Source of the DNA: Lachnospiraceae bacterium
GTDB taxonomy: Bacteria; Bacillota; Clostridia; Lachnospirales; Lachnospiraceae
DNA length: 64,000 nt
Direction: 5' to 3'
Assembly (NCBI GenBank): GCA_910574285.1
Contig: CAJTAL010000005.1
Coordinates: 62,001-126,000, forward strand
Shown: positions 43,145-50,735 of the stretch, piece after piece
Position numbering within the stretch: the stretch's first letter is position 1
Layout of the letters: each line of letters starts with the position of its first letter
The notes under the pieces: model-generated
What the model was told of the DNA's origin: nothing
What the model saw: only the letters and a program-made list of their open reading frames with translations
Databases searched by the model: none
Translations under genes and position numbers: made by a program

Positions 43145-45015
43145 TATTTCTTCCTCTTCCTGAATTTTTTCTTCTTGCCGGCTTTTTTCTTCTTACCAAA
43201 CTTCTTCTTAATCTTTTTCTTCTCGGTTTTCTTCTTAGACTTGTTCTCTTTTTCTAATACCTGCCTGGACTCCTTCTTTAAAAATTCTTTCTTCTTTTTA
43301 GATTTCTTTCCAGACTTCTTCTTATTAGATTCTTCTTTCTGAAATTTCTCTTTCATCCATGCAAGTTCTTTTCCCCTGGTTTCTCCTCCTTTCCAGACAG
43401 GTTCTTCTTCCCGATATCCCTCTTCTATCCGAACAGCTTCTTTCCGGCTTTCGCTCTCTTCCCGCTCCAAATCCATGTTATCTGCAAAATTCACGCAAAC
43501 GCTGTCATATACCTCGTTCTTTTCTCCCAAGGCTTCTTCGTTTTCCCAAGTTTCCTCTTCTTCCAGAACTTCTTCTCCGGTCTTGTCTTCTATCCACTCA
43601 AGTCCCATACTTACCGCAAAGTCCCTGTAAATATTACTGTACGCCCCAATCATGTAACCGAACCGATATCTGGCCAGAACCCTGCGATAACCATTCTCTC
43701 CCATCTGCAGGCGCATCGCCTCATTTCTCGCCAGAGACACCATGGCTCGTGCAATCTCTTCTACATTCATAATATGAGTTATTATTCCGGCGGCGCCGAA
43801 CTCGTCGCCCTCTCCCAAGATCAGACCTCTGCAGTTCCCTACGTCCGTAGCGATAACCGGCTTACGCGCCGCAAAACTTTCCAATATTGTCAGCGGCTGT
43901 CCCTCGCTGATACTGGTCAGAATGGTCATATCCATCTTTCCCAGATACTCTCTTATATCGACCCTGCCTGTAAATTCAACATCTGCAATTCCTTCTGAGT
44001 CCACCAGATCAAAGCACTCCTGCGCATACTCTTTCTCTTCTTCCCATGGCCCCATGATCCATAGTTTTAGAGAAGGTTCTTCCTCCCTTGCGAAACTGAA
44101 CGCGTGTATCAGAGTCTTTATATCTTTGATAGGCGCGACACGGAGTACGGCCCCCACATAGATCCGTCCTTTTTCCTCCGCAGTCTTGCCCGGAAGATTC
44201 TGAAAATTCTCCACCGAAATCCCATTGGGAGTAATCACTGTCTTCTCAAACGGACATCCAAGCTCCACTTCCAGCTCCCGCGCATGTTCGTACAGGCTGG
44301 TCACCAGATCTGCCCTGTCATAAGCCAGATTAGACATCTTACGGAACTGCTCAATCCATATATCCTTATAGATTCCCTGCACCCACTTTGCCTTGATCAG
44401 CTCCTCTTCCCGCTCCCGCGTATAGATCCCATGCTCTGATATCAGGAGGCGTCCTCCATGGATATACTTAGCCATGCTTCCCAGGATTCCCGCATAACCG
44501 GTGGCTGTACAATGATACAGATCAGCTTTGGGAATCTTCATTTTCAAAGTGAGAAATAACGGCAAATAGATAGATCTCATCATCCACAGGAAGTCTGAAA
44601 AAACAATCTGGCTGTAGTTCAGGTTGTAGCAATCCGTAACGGCATTGAAGAAATCTACCGACATCAGCAAATTATTGACCGAGAGTGATCTTTTCTGGAA
44701 CAGATCAAACAGAGTCTCCCAATCCACCTTCTGATTCAAAAGGAGGCTTCGCAATGCTTTATATTCTTTTTTATTCAGTGATTTTTTTCGTCCTCTTTTC
44801 CCGCCCCAATCGTAATCCTCCAGATAGAGTTCATGCACTTCTGTTACATTCTCGGGCAATTCATAGACATACTTGCCGCTATAAGAACGATTGGCCACGA
44901 TCGTCAGAATGATATATTCCTGGCTGGGGAAAGACTGTATCAGATGATGTATCCAACTGGACACGCCGCCCACCACATATGGATAACACCCTTCTGCTAT
45001 CAGACAGATCTTCAT
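43144..45015 (-). CDS. pelF: PelF-like GT4 glycosyltransferase with long charged C-terminal tail
   Basis: 623 residues; the catalytic GT4 part (about 1-475) matches PelF. CLIAEGCYPYVVGGVSSWIH binds at the N-terminus, and EFTGRVDIREYLGKMDMTIL with SEGQPLTILESFAARKPVIA carries the EX7E motif. PelF polymerises the Pel chain from UDP-GalNAc-type donors. Unlike usual PelF (about 500 residues), this one has a 148-residue extension: acidic residues up to about 560, then a lysine-rich end (about 563-623). The tail may bind PelG, the membrane or the polymer, or be an elongated low-complexity expansion. Confidence 0.9.
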   Translation of the reverse strand: MKICLIAEGCYPYVVGGVSSWIHHLIQSFPSQEYIILTIVANRSYSGKYVYELPENVTEVHELYLEDYDWGGKRGRKKSLNKKEYKALRSLLLNQKVDWETLFDLFQKRSLSVNNLLMSVDFFNAVTDCYNLNYSQIVFSDFLWMMRSIYLPLFLTLKMKIPKADLYHCTATGYAGILGSMAKYIHGGRLLISEHGIYTREREEELIKAKWVQGIYKDIWIEQFRKMSNLAYDRADLVTSLYEHARELEVELGCPFEKTVITPNGISVENFQNLPGKTAEEKGRIYVGAVLRVAPIKDIKTLIHAFSFAREEEPSLKLWIMGPWEEEKEYAQECFDLVDSEGIADVEFTGRVDIREYLGKMDMTILTSISEGQPLTILESFAARKPVIATDVGNCRGLILGEGDEFGAAGIITHIMNVEEIARAMVSLARNEAMRLQMGENGYRRVLARYRFGYMIGAYSNIYRDFAVSMGLEWIEDKTGEEVLEEEETWENEEALGEKNEVYDSVCVNFADNMDLEREESESRKEAVRIEEGYREEEPVWKGGETRGKELAWMKEKFQKEESNKKKSGKKSKKKKEFLKKESRQVLEKENKSKKKTEKKKIKKKFGKKKKAGKKKKFRKRKK

Positions 45016-45043
45016 AGCAAGCCTTCTTCCTTATTCATGTATA

Positions 45044-46894
45044 CTAATATTCATATGTCAATACCGTGCTCTTCATTGTAATCACTGCTTCCGCCTCCTC
45101 CAGTTCAAGCAGGAAGACGTCGTCTTCCAGCTTCGTATAGAAACCGCCCTCCATCCGGTCTATTTCCTCATTATGGGTTCTAAGTATAAACCAGACCGGC
45201 TCCTGTATACCGGTTACCTGCAGACGGATCTCCTTCCCTTCTCTTTGCTGACTGTAATCCAGAGCCAGAAACCTTCGGATATATTCATCGCTTTCTGACG
45301 CCGTAGCGCCCTGGAATTCCCGGAAACCTTTCCAATAATTCTGAATATTCCAGTTCAGATCCTCCGCCAGCTTCTCCCAACTGTCTGCCTCATCCTCCGG
45401 ATATACGGCATCGGTTACATCAATCAGGATATTCGTATAGCCAAGCATCGTCTCCACGCATCTGATTCTGAGATCATCCCGATAAGTGTGGGTGAACCCG
45501 TCGGAAAGCACTTTCTGCTTCGTTGCCCGCTCAGTCAGATATCCCACGATCTCATCGTCTTTCCTGTCCTTTTCTATAACCGTTCTTACAGAAGCGAGGG
45601 CATCCTCAGCCATAATCGCTTTTATCTCATCCTCTTCCATGCTTCCCGCATAGAAAGAAGCAAAATGATAATCCGGAAGCGCCTCACACATAAATTCATA
45701 GTCTGCCGCCAGCTTCTCCCTAATCTGCGTGTCTGATATATTGAGTCCCGAGAGTCCTACTTCCGTATCTTCTTTATTCAGATTTTTCGCATAATAATGG
45801 AGCTGTTCCTGATCCGGCAGCATTTCATCCTCATAATTTAACTGCGGAGCCATCATACAGGAAAGTCCCATCTTATTTCCCCGATAGACCGTCATAATAC
45901 CCGGCCACAAGACATCCCGCACCACCCCCTGCATATTTCTGCTGTAAACATTCATCAACCGTTCCTCGTTCTCCCGGGACAGAACCGGATAATCGGCGAT
46001 AACCATACTCTGGGCATTTACAATCGGATAGAGATCATATAATTCCATCTGCGCAACCATTGCAGATAAGATTCCGATTCCGCCGAAATCCTCCATATAT
46101 CTGCCGTTCACGGCCATCAGGCATGCGCCCCGGTAATTTTTCTTCCATATGATAACCGGATATTCCTCTGATTCGATGTCTTTCTCTTTCATGATCCCTT
46201 TCATATATACTTCCGTCCCTGCTTCCAACTTGTACCACGGAAGCGTCAGATCCATATCCTGCCGTTTCTTCTGTTCCTTTTTGTCTGTTGTCAGATAGAC
46301 GGCTTCTCCCCCCAGCAGGAATCCATCGTACAGATGTACGCCGTTTACGGTAGTACTTTCTGCCTTCACATTATGAATACCAAATAATTTCCGTATTCTC
46401 CGGCTCTTCTTTATCACAGACGTATCCGGCATATTACAGAAGACCACATCAATGCCTGTATCCAGATATTTCTCCAGATATTCCAGGTCTTCCCCTTCCT
46501 CCCATCTGACATGGTCAGAATCGACCACCAACATACTCGGAACCCTGTCTTCCCCTCTCCTCTCTGCCTGCTCATACTGCGTCAGAGAAATATAGCTTGC
46601 CATATTCTTCTTAGTATAAGAAGCCCATACTTCCACGGCTTCTTCCATCTCTTTTCCGCCTACGTACACGATATAATCTCTTGAATGTCCCTGAACATCT
46701 CCCCTGATATCTCTATTGATATCTCTATTTACCGTATATACCTGGCTCTTTCCCGGCAGTTCCCCGCTGTCTTCCGAGTAAGAATTCGTCTCATAATCGT
46801 TCCATACTTCCGTAATAACCCCGGTGGACAGGAACATGAAAAATATGATAAACATAACGATTGTGACTGCAAAATAATTCCGACGCGATATCAT
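45044..46894 (-). CDS. PelA-like DUF2194 protein (degenerate deacetylase domain)
   Basis: 616 residues. An N-terminal membrane helix (about 8-30) leaves the rest outside. The middle is a DUF2194/carbohydrate-esterase-4-like domain as in the Gram-positive Pel deacetylase, and the C-terminus is beta-rich. Where active enzymes of this fold have a metal-binding His-x3-His in a GLHGYNH-like context, this protein reads EVGLSGLNIS (residues 378-387), so both His are missing. No other H-x3-H is seen. It may be an inactive, scaffold-like version. The glycoside-hydrolase part of Pseudomonas PelA is absent. Confidence 0.75.
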   Translation of the reverse strand: MISRRNYFAVTIVMFIIFFMFLSTGVITEVWNDYETNSYSEDSGELPGKSQVYTVNRDINRDIRGDVQGHSRDYIVYVGGKEMEEAVEVWASYTKKNMASYISLTQYEQAERRGEDRVPSMLVVDSDHVRWEEGEDLEYLEKYLDTGIDVVFCNMPDTSVIKKSRRIRKLFGIHNVKAESTTVNGVHLYDGFLLGGEAVYLTTDKKEQKKRQDMDLTLPWYKLEAGTEVYMKGIMKEKDIESEEYPVIIWKKNYRGACLMAVNGRYMEDFGGIGILSAMVAQMELYDLYPIVNAQSMVIADYPVLSRENEERLMNVYSRNMQGVVRDVLWPGIMTVYRGNKMGLSCMMAPQLNYEDEMLPDQEQLHYYAKNLNKEDTEVGLSGLNISDTQIREKLAADYEFMCEALPDYHFASFYAGSMEEDEIKAIMAEDALASVRTVIEKDRKDDEIVGYLTERATKQKVLSDGFTHTYRDDLRIRCVETMLGYTNILIDVTDAVYPEDEADSWEKLAEDLNWNIQNYWKGFREFQGATASESDEYIRRFLALDYSQQREGKEIRLQVTGIQEPVWFILRTHNEEIDRMEGGFYTKLEDDVFLLELEEAEAVITMKSTVLTYEY

Positions 46895-46925
46895 CTTTAT
46901 CCTCTCGTTTTCCCCTAAATTGCTT

Positions 46926-47882
46926 TTAACTAAAAACCCGTATCAGCTCCAGCGTCTCACGGTCTATCACGACGTCGGATTTTTTCAAGTCATTCAGCGT
47001 CGTAAAAAAGGCTTCTTTATTCTGCAGGGTAAAATATAGCTTTAATCTGCATGTATAAGCGCTGAGACGTTCCGGATATTGCTCCGCAAGCCATGCACAC
47101 CATTTCTCCGAATCCGTATAGTCTTCTATCTCCAGCAGTCTCAAGCATACACTCTCATACTGCTCTTCTTTTAATTTCGACTGGTCTTTCTGACGGAGTT
47201 TCTCCGCCGTATCCGCCATAATATGTACAAACCGCCTTTGTTCTATGATCGTAAATATCCTAAGCTTTAATACCTGGTTCATATAGTCGATCAACATCTC
47301 CTCATATTCCGTCTCGTCCTCTTCTTCCTGCAGGATCTCCCAGGACAGGGCCTGAACTCTTCTGCGGAACTCGTTCAGTTCATCGGTCATGACAGACGCC
47401 GCATAGTGGGACGACTCGGAATCCTCGCTGTCCAGCGCCAGAGCGATCGCCGCCAGCGAATCCTGTATCTCACCCTTGACCATATTCATCATAACCGTAC
47501 GCAGATCCTTCTTCTCATTGATCGCCAGGGCTTCTTCCAGCGGAACCATGTTCCGCACTCTCTCCTCATCCGCCTTTAACTGAATCTTCACACGGTCCTT
47601 ACTGAAGATAACATCCTCCAGATCCGGAGCCGTCCAGAACAGAATCTTATCAAGCAGGTATGATATGATAAAAAAGAGGGGTCCTATAACCGGACACAGC
47701 AACATGACGAAGAACTTGATCAGAAAAGCCCGTCTGTTATCGAACATCCTCTCCCATTCCTTCTCCGTCTGCTGCTCCTTAACCGGGACAACCAGTAATA
47801 TTCCCCATAAAAGATAGATCACCGCTGTCACCGTATTTATAATAACTACAATCAGAAATATATATCTGCTCCAATCCGGCAT
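46926..47882 (-). CDS. pelE: PelE-like membrane protein with TPR-like region
   Basis: 318 residues. Two N-terminal membrane helices (about 8-32 and 52-76) are followed by a long cytoplasmic helical region with TPR-like character, the layout of PelE, which bridges PelD and PelF. Start overlaps the stop of pelD by one base. Assignment depends on position and topology more than on a distinctive motif. Confidence 0.75.
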   Translation of the reverse strand: MPDWSRYIFLIVVIINTVTAVIYLLWGILLVVPVKEQQTEKEWERMFDNRRAFLIKFFVMLLCPVIGPLFFIISYLLDKILFWTAPDLEDVIFSKDRVKIQLKADEERVRNMVPLEEALAINEKKDLRTVMMNMVKGEIQDSLAAIALALDSEDSESSHYAASVMTDELNEFRRRVQALSWEILQEEEDETEYEEMLIDYMNQVLKLRIFTIIEQRRFVHIMADTAEKLRQKDQSKLKEEQYESVCLRLLEIEDYTDSEKWCAWLAEQYPERLSAYTCRLKLYFTLQNKEAFFTTLNDLKKSDVVIDRETLELIRVFS

Positions 47883-50059
47883 TATGCCGCCACCTCTTTT
47901 AACTCACTGCGGTATCCCTTCTGCTGGAAACGCTCTATTACGCTCCCGGCGCCCTCCTGGTCCGTATTCGACAGCAATACGTACAGATTCCCCCGCATCA
48001 TCCCCAGATAATCCGTCTGCCGTATTTGGGCGCTTAAGGCTCTCGCCGCCTCTTGCTTGTTATTTTCTCCGACTCCTGCAACCCTAATCATAGAGCACTC
48101 CGTCAGTCCTCTGTCTCTTGCCTGGAAGAACGCATTGACCAGATGGGTAAATGCCTCTTCGTCCAGTATATTCGTCTCTTCTACATATCGGCGATCTTTT
48201 AACGCGTCCAGATAACGGTTGGCGCGCACCACAGTATCCTGAATCAGAGCTCCCACAACCGTCAGCCGGTTCGCTTCCGCAAGCGTCATCCTCTGCCACG
48301 GGATCCCCCATATCATCAGAATCAACTGCATCTGATCCGAAGAATACACTGCGCTTGACATAAGCGGGAACTTATCTTCCAGCGTCTTATTGATATAGAC
48401 CCTGTGCTCCTTTAATTCGTCATACATACTCTCCATGGATGTGTATTTAATGGAGCTTCCTAATTTCCGCGCTTCTTTCGATGTGGCAGAAAAGAGTCTG
48501 GCGTAATCCCCGTTCGCCACTGTATAGATCGCCACGTCTTTGCTTTCCATCAGCTTAGACAACATCTCCGCCGCGTAGAACAGAACTTCTTCCGGTTCAT
48601 ACGCTTCCAGGCGTGAGGTAATCTCATATACCTTCCCCAGACTGTCCTTCTGATTCATCACCTGCATCTCGAAGCTCTGCTTCATACGGATGTTGCTGTC
48701 ATTGATATCTTCTATATCATCCAGCTTTCCATGAAGATAATCAACATTCTCTTCATTCTCTTCTGTAATATACCTTAACTGATCCCGCATGTACCCTACG
48801 ACCATACCCAGGATAAATAACTGTGCGATCCATACATACGTATTATAATCCAGCAGCACTTCAAAACCTGTACGTTCATACATCTGCCGGAAACAATATC
48901 CGCCCACTGCCAGAACAGCGGAAAGCAGAGCCTGCTGCTGCCCGTGAACGATCGCAAAAAGCAATACATACAACAGATAGAAGTCCAGCTTGCTGAAATA
49001 TTCACTGCCCACCGCCCGGTTATTCAGCATAAAGAAAGGTATAAAACAGATAAGATTTTCTATAAAAGGAATTAATTTCTTTATGATCACCCTTACATTG
49101 TGTAAGAGCTTCCCCCACTTCCCCTGTCCGGCGTCCTCATCCTTCAGGAAATCTTCCCTGTGACGCTTCATATACTGTACAACCTTCTGTACGCCCGCGT
49201 CATAGGAGACGAAGACCCGCATATCATATTCTTCCAGATACTTTTTCCCGTCCAGAATGAGACGATGGCTCTCTCCTACGGAATTGTCTACAATCTCCGT
49301 CTTTCCGCCCATATGCTTCCGAACCAATTCAGCCAACTGTGTCTCGTTGATCTCTTCCATCGAGGAAATATGATAACATACCTGCGAAGGTTCCTTATCC
49401 GTCATCGCCTTGTACGCGTATTCTATCGCGTCCTTTAAATAAATCATAGAGAATGAATTCCTGCTGTTTGCAGGTATCTTTCCGCTCTTCAGCGACTCCA
49501 GGCACATCTTAAAGCAGGGATCGGTTAACTTCTCACCTTTCTTCGGTATCCCGTAGACATGGTCAAATCGCAGAATCATGGTATCCATGCCCTGGGTGGT
49601 CCGGTAACTGTTACAGAGTTCTTCCCCATGCGCAATGGCCAGAGCTTTCAATCCCTTAGGCTCGGCAATCGTATCTTCCGTCACATCCGCCCCATGGACG
49701 CTGCTGTACACCTCATGAGACGAAAAATATACAAACCGTCCCTTCCCCGTCACAGAATATGCCGACAACAGATTCGTAAGGGCCGCAGAAAAACGTACGG
49801 ACTCCTGCCTCGCCATGTTCCAGTTAAAATTCGTATCATACGCCCCCATAAATATAACCAGTTCCGGCTGGATACTCTTGAAGATATCCTCTATACTGTC
49901 TGTATCATATTCAAAATTATATTTTTCAAATACACGTTTATATGAAGAATGTTTATCTTTTCGTCCGGTTAACAGATATACCTGATGACCGCTTTTATTC
50001 ATCTTGTCAATCATAGAATCCATGAACCGACTGCTGCCGCCAATCAATAGTACTATCAT
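47882..50059 (-). CDS. pelD: PelD-like c-di-GMP receptor fused to an NAD-epimerase-like domain
   Basis: 725 residues. Residues 1-300 form a Rossmann/epimerase-like domain starting IVLLIGGSSRFMDSM. The YxxxK catalytic pair is replaced (ALAIAHGEE), so it is probably inactive. Residues 325-430 hold about four membrane helices, then a coiled coil (about 430-475). A GAF-like domain follows (about 475-640), then a degenerate GGDEF-like domain with RQTD (680-683), the RxxD inhibitory-site form that binds cyclic-di-GMP in PelD. R-G-N-L-Y stands where GGDEF would be. First gene of the pel module. GAAGAA-type ribosome binding site. Confidence 0.87.
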   Translation of the reverse strand: MIVLLIGGSSRFMDSMIDKMNKSGHQVYLLTGRKDKHSSYKRVFEKYNFEYDTDSIEDIFKSIQPELVIFMGAYDTNFNWNMARQESVRFSAALTNLLSAYSVTGKGRFVYFSSHEVYSSVHGADVTEDTIAEPKGLKALAIAHGEELCNSYRTTQGMDTMILRFDHVYGIPKKGEKLTDPCFKMCLESLKSGKIPANSRNSFSMIYLKDAIEYAYKAMTDKEPSQVCYHISSMEEINETQLAELVRKHMGGKTEIVDNSVGESHRLILDGKKYLEEYDMRVFVSYDAGVQKVVQYMKRHREDFLKDEDAGQGKWGKLLHNVRVIIKKLIPFIENLICFIPFFMLNNRAVGSEYFSKLDFYLLYVLLFAIVHGQQQALLSAVLAVGGYCFRQMYERTGFEVLLDYNTYVWIAQLFILGMVVGYMRDQLRYITEENEENVDYLHGKLDDIEDINDSNIRMKQSFEMQVMNQKDSLGKVYEITSRLEAYEPEEVLFYAAEMLSKLMESKDVAIYTVANGDYARLFSATSKEARKLGSSIKYTSMESMYDELKEHRVYINKTLEDKFPLMSSAVYSSDQMQLILMIWGIPWQRMTLAEANRLTVVGALIQDTVVRANRYLDALKDRRYVEETNILDEEAFTHLVNAFFQARDRGLTECSMIRVAGVGENNKQEAARALSAQIRQTDYLGMMRGNLYVLLSNTDQEGAGSVIERFQQKGYRSELKEVAA

Positions 50060-50252
50060 TTCTTCTGCCGTCCTCGTCTTAAATCACATCATTTTTCAAT
50101 CAACAAAATTAAAGAGAAGAAGCCGAAACTCCTTCCCATACACATAGTTTCCCCCTTTGATGTCAGTTGCAAGAAAACAGATAAAGGAAACTCTATGATG
50201 AAATCTATCGTTAAGGAAAAGTTGGTTTCGTACTACCTATAAAGTACTCGCA

Positions 50253-50276
50253 ACACCTGTCAATACGGTGTTTTTT
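50253..50276 (+). terminator. Plus-strand hairpin with U-run
   Basis: ACACC at 50253-50257 and GGTGT at 50267-50271, followed by T6 (50271-50276). It follows a 15-codon frame (50195-50242). Confidence 0.5.
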
Positions 50277-50286
50277 ACGGAAAATT

Positions 50287-50323
50287 ATTCCGAAAATGTA
50301 TAGGTTTTCGGAATGGTTTTTTT
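50287..50323. terminator. Strong hairpin H2, terminator on the plus strand
   Basis: ATTCCGAAAA (50287-50296) pairs perfectly with TTTTCGGAAT (50305-50314); then GGTTTTTTT on the plus strand. The loop on the plus strand is TGTATAGG. Confidence 0.7.
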
Positions 50324-50423
50324 CCTGAAATAGTTACCTTATTCTAATATATTATCAACAAATAGTCAATATACTTACTCCCTCTTTTTTGTTACTTTTA
50401 TCTAAATATTTTCTATAAAAATC

Positions 50424-50453
50424 CATTCTGATAAACTATAGGTTTTAAGAATG
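50424..50453. terminator. Hairpin H1, diverged copy of H2, terminator-like on both strands
   Basis: CATTCT/AGAATG outer stem with AAAC/GTTT inside. The loop region on the minus strand is CCTATAG. It is followed by GATTTTT on the minus strand and by ATTTTTG on the plus strand. Confidence 0.55.
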
Positions 50454-50517
50454 ATTTTTGTCAGTTAATTATTCTTATTTTTTCTTTTTTATACACAATT
50501 TATGAAATTTTATTATC

Positions 50518-50577
50518 TTAATAAATAGTTTGTATTTCTGCTGACAGTGATACGCTCAAAAAGTAAATAGCCGTCAT
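50518..50577 (-). CDS. Possible 19-residue peptide gene between the two-component operon and pelD
   Basis: ATG at 50577 with AAGGAGG 8 bases upstream, 17 bases after the predicted transcription start; product MTAIYFLSVSLSAEIQTIY. The near-consensus promoter and the terminator-like hairpin H1 about 65 bases after the stop make a short transcript of about 170 nt possible. It could be a leader peptide of the pel transcript, a type I toxin or a chance frame. Confidence 0.35.
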   Translation of the reverse strand: MTAIYFLSVSLSAEIQTIY

Positions 50578-50600
50578 AAATTCGCCCTCCTTCTGCCTAC

Positions 50601-50628
50601 AGTATATTCCGGCTTATCTTTTTGTCAA
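50601..50628 (-). promoter_or_regulatory. Near-consensus promoter reading toward pelD
   Basis: Minus strand TTGACA (50628-50623) and TATACT (50606-50601) with a 16-base spacer. The only convincing promoter between the sensor kinase terminator and pelD. Confidence 0.7.
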
Positions 50629-50691
50629 TATTATATACAAAATCTCGCCTTTTTTTACTGTTCAGATTTTTTTCAAAGTTTCCTATATCAC

Positions 50692-50722
50692 GAAAAATCC
50701 TACGGCCATAATGCCGCAGGAT
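50692..50722 (-). terminator. Terminator of the OmpR/HisKA two-component operon
   Basis: Minus strand: ATCCTGCGGC (50722-50713) pairs with GCCGTAGGAT (50706-50697), followed by TTTTTCG. It lies 14 bases after the sensor kinase stop. Confidence 0.85.
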
Positions 50723-50735
50723 TCCTCATGATCAA

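Larger units (their letters stand above)
50060..50735. other. 676-bp non-coding region upstream of pelD with paired hairpins and small open frames
   Basis: No ordinary protein gene. It contains the two-component operon terminator, a near-consensus minus-strand promoter and a 19-codon frame. It also holds two related hairpins whose loops are complementary between strands, a plus-strand hairpin with T6 (50253-50276) and a 15-codon plus-strand frame (50195-50242, AAGGA 6 bases upstream). The promoter reads toward pelD, giving a leader of about 535 nt if it is the pel promoter. I looked for c-di-GMP-I and II aptamer motifs and did not find them. Confidence 0.6.

Noticed and set aside
50060-50600. 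Possible cyclic-di-GMP riboswitch before pelD
   Set aside because: I looked on both strands for the conserved core elements of the c-di-GMP-I and c-di-GMP-II aptamers and did not see them. A covariance-model scan would be decisive.
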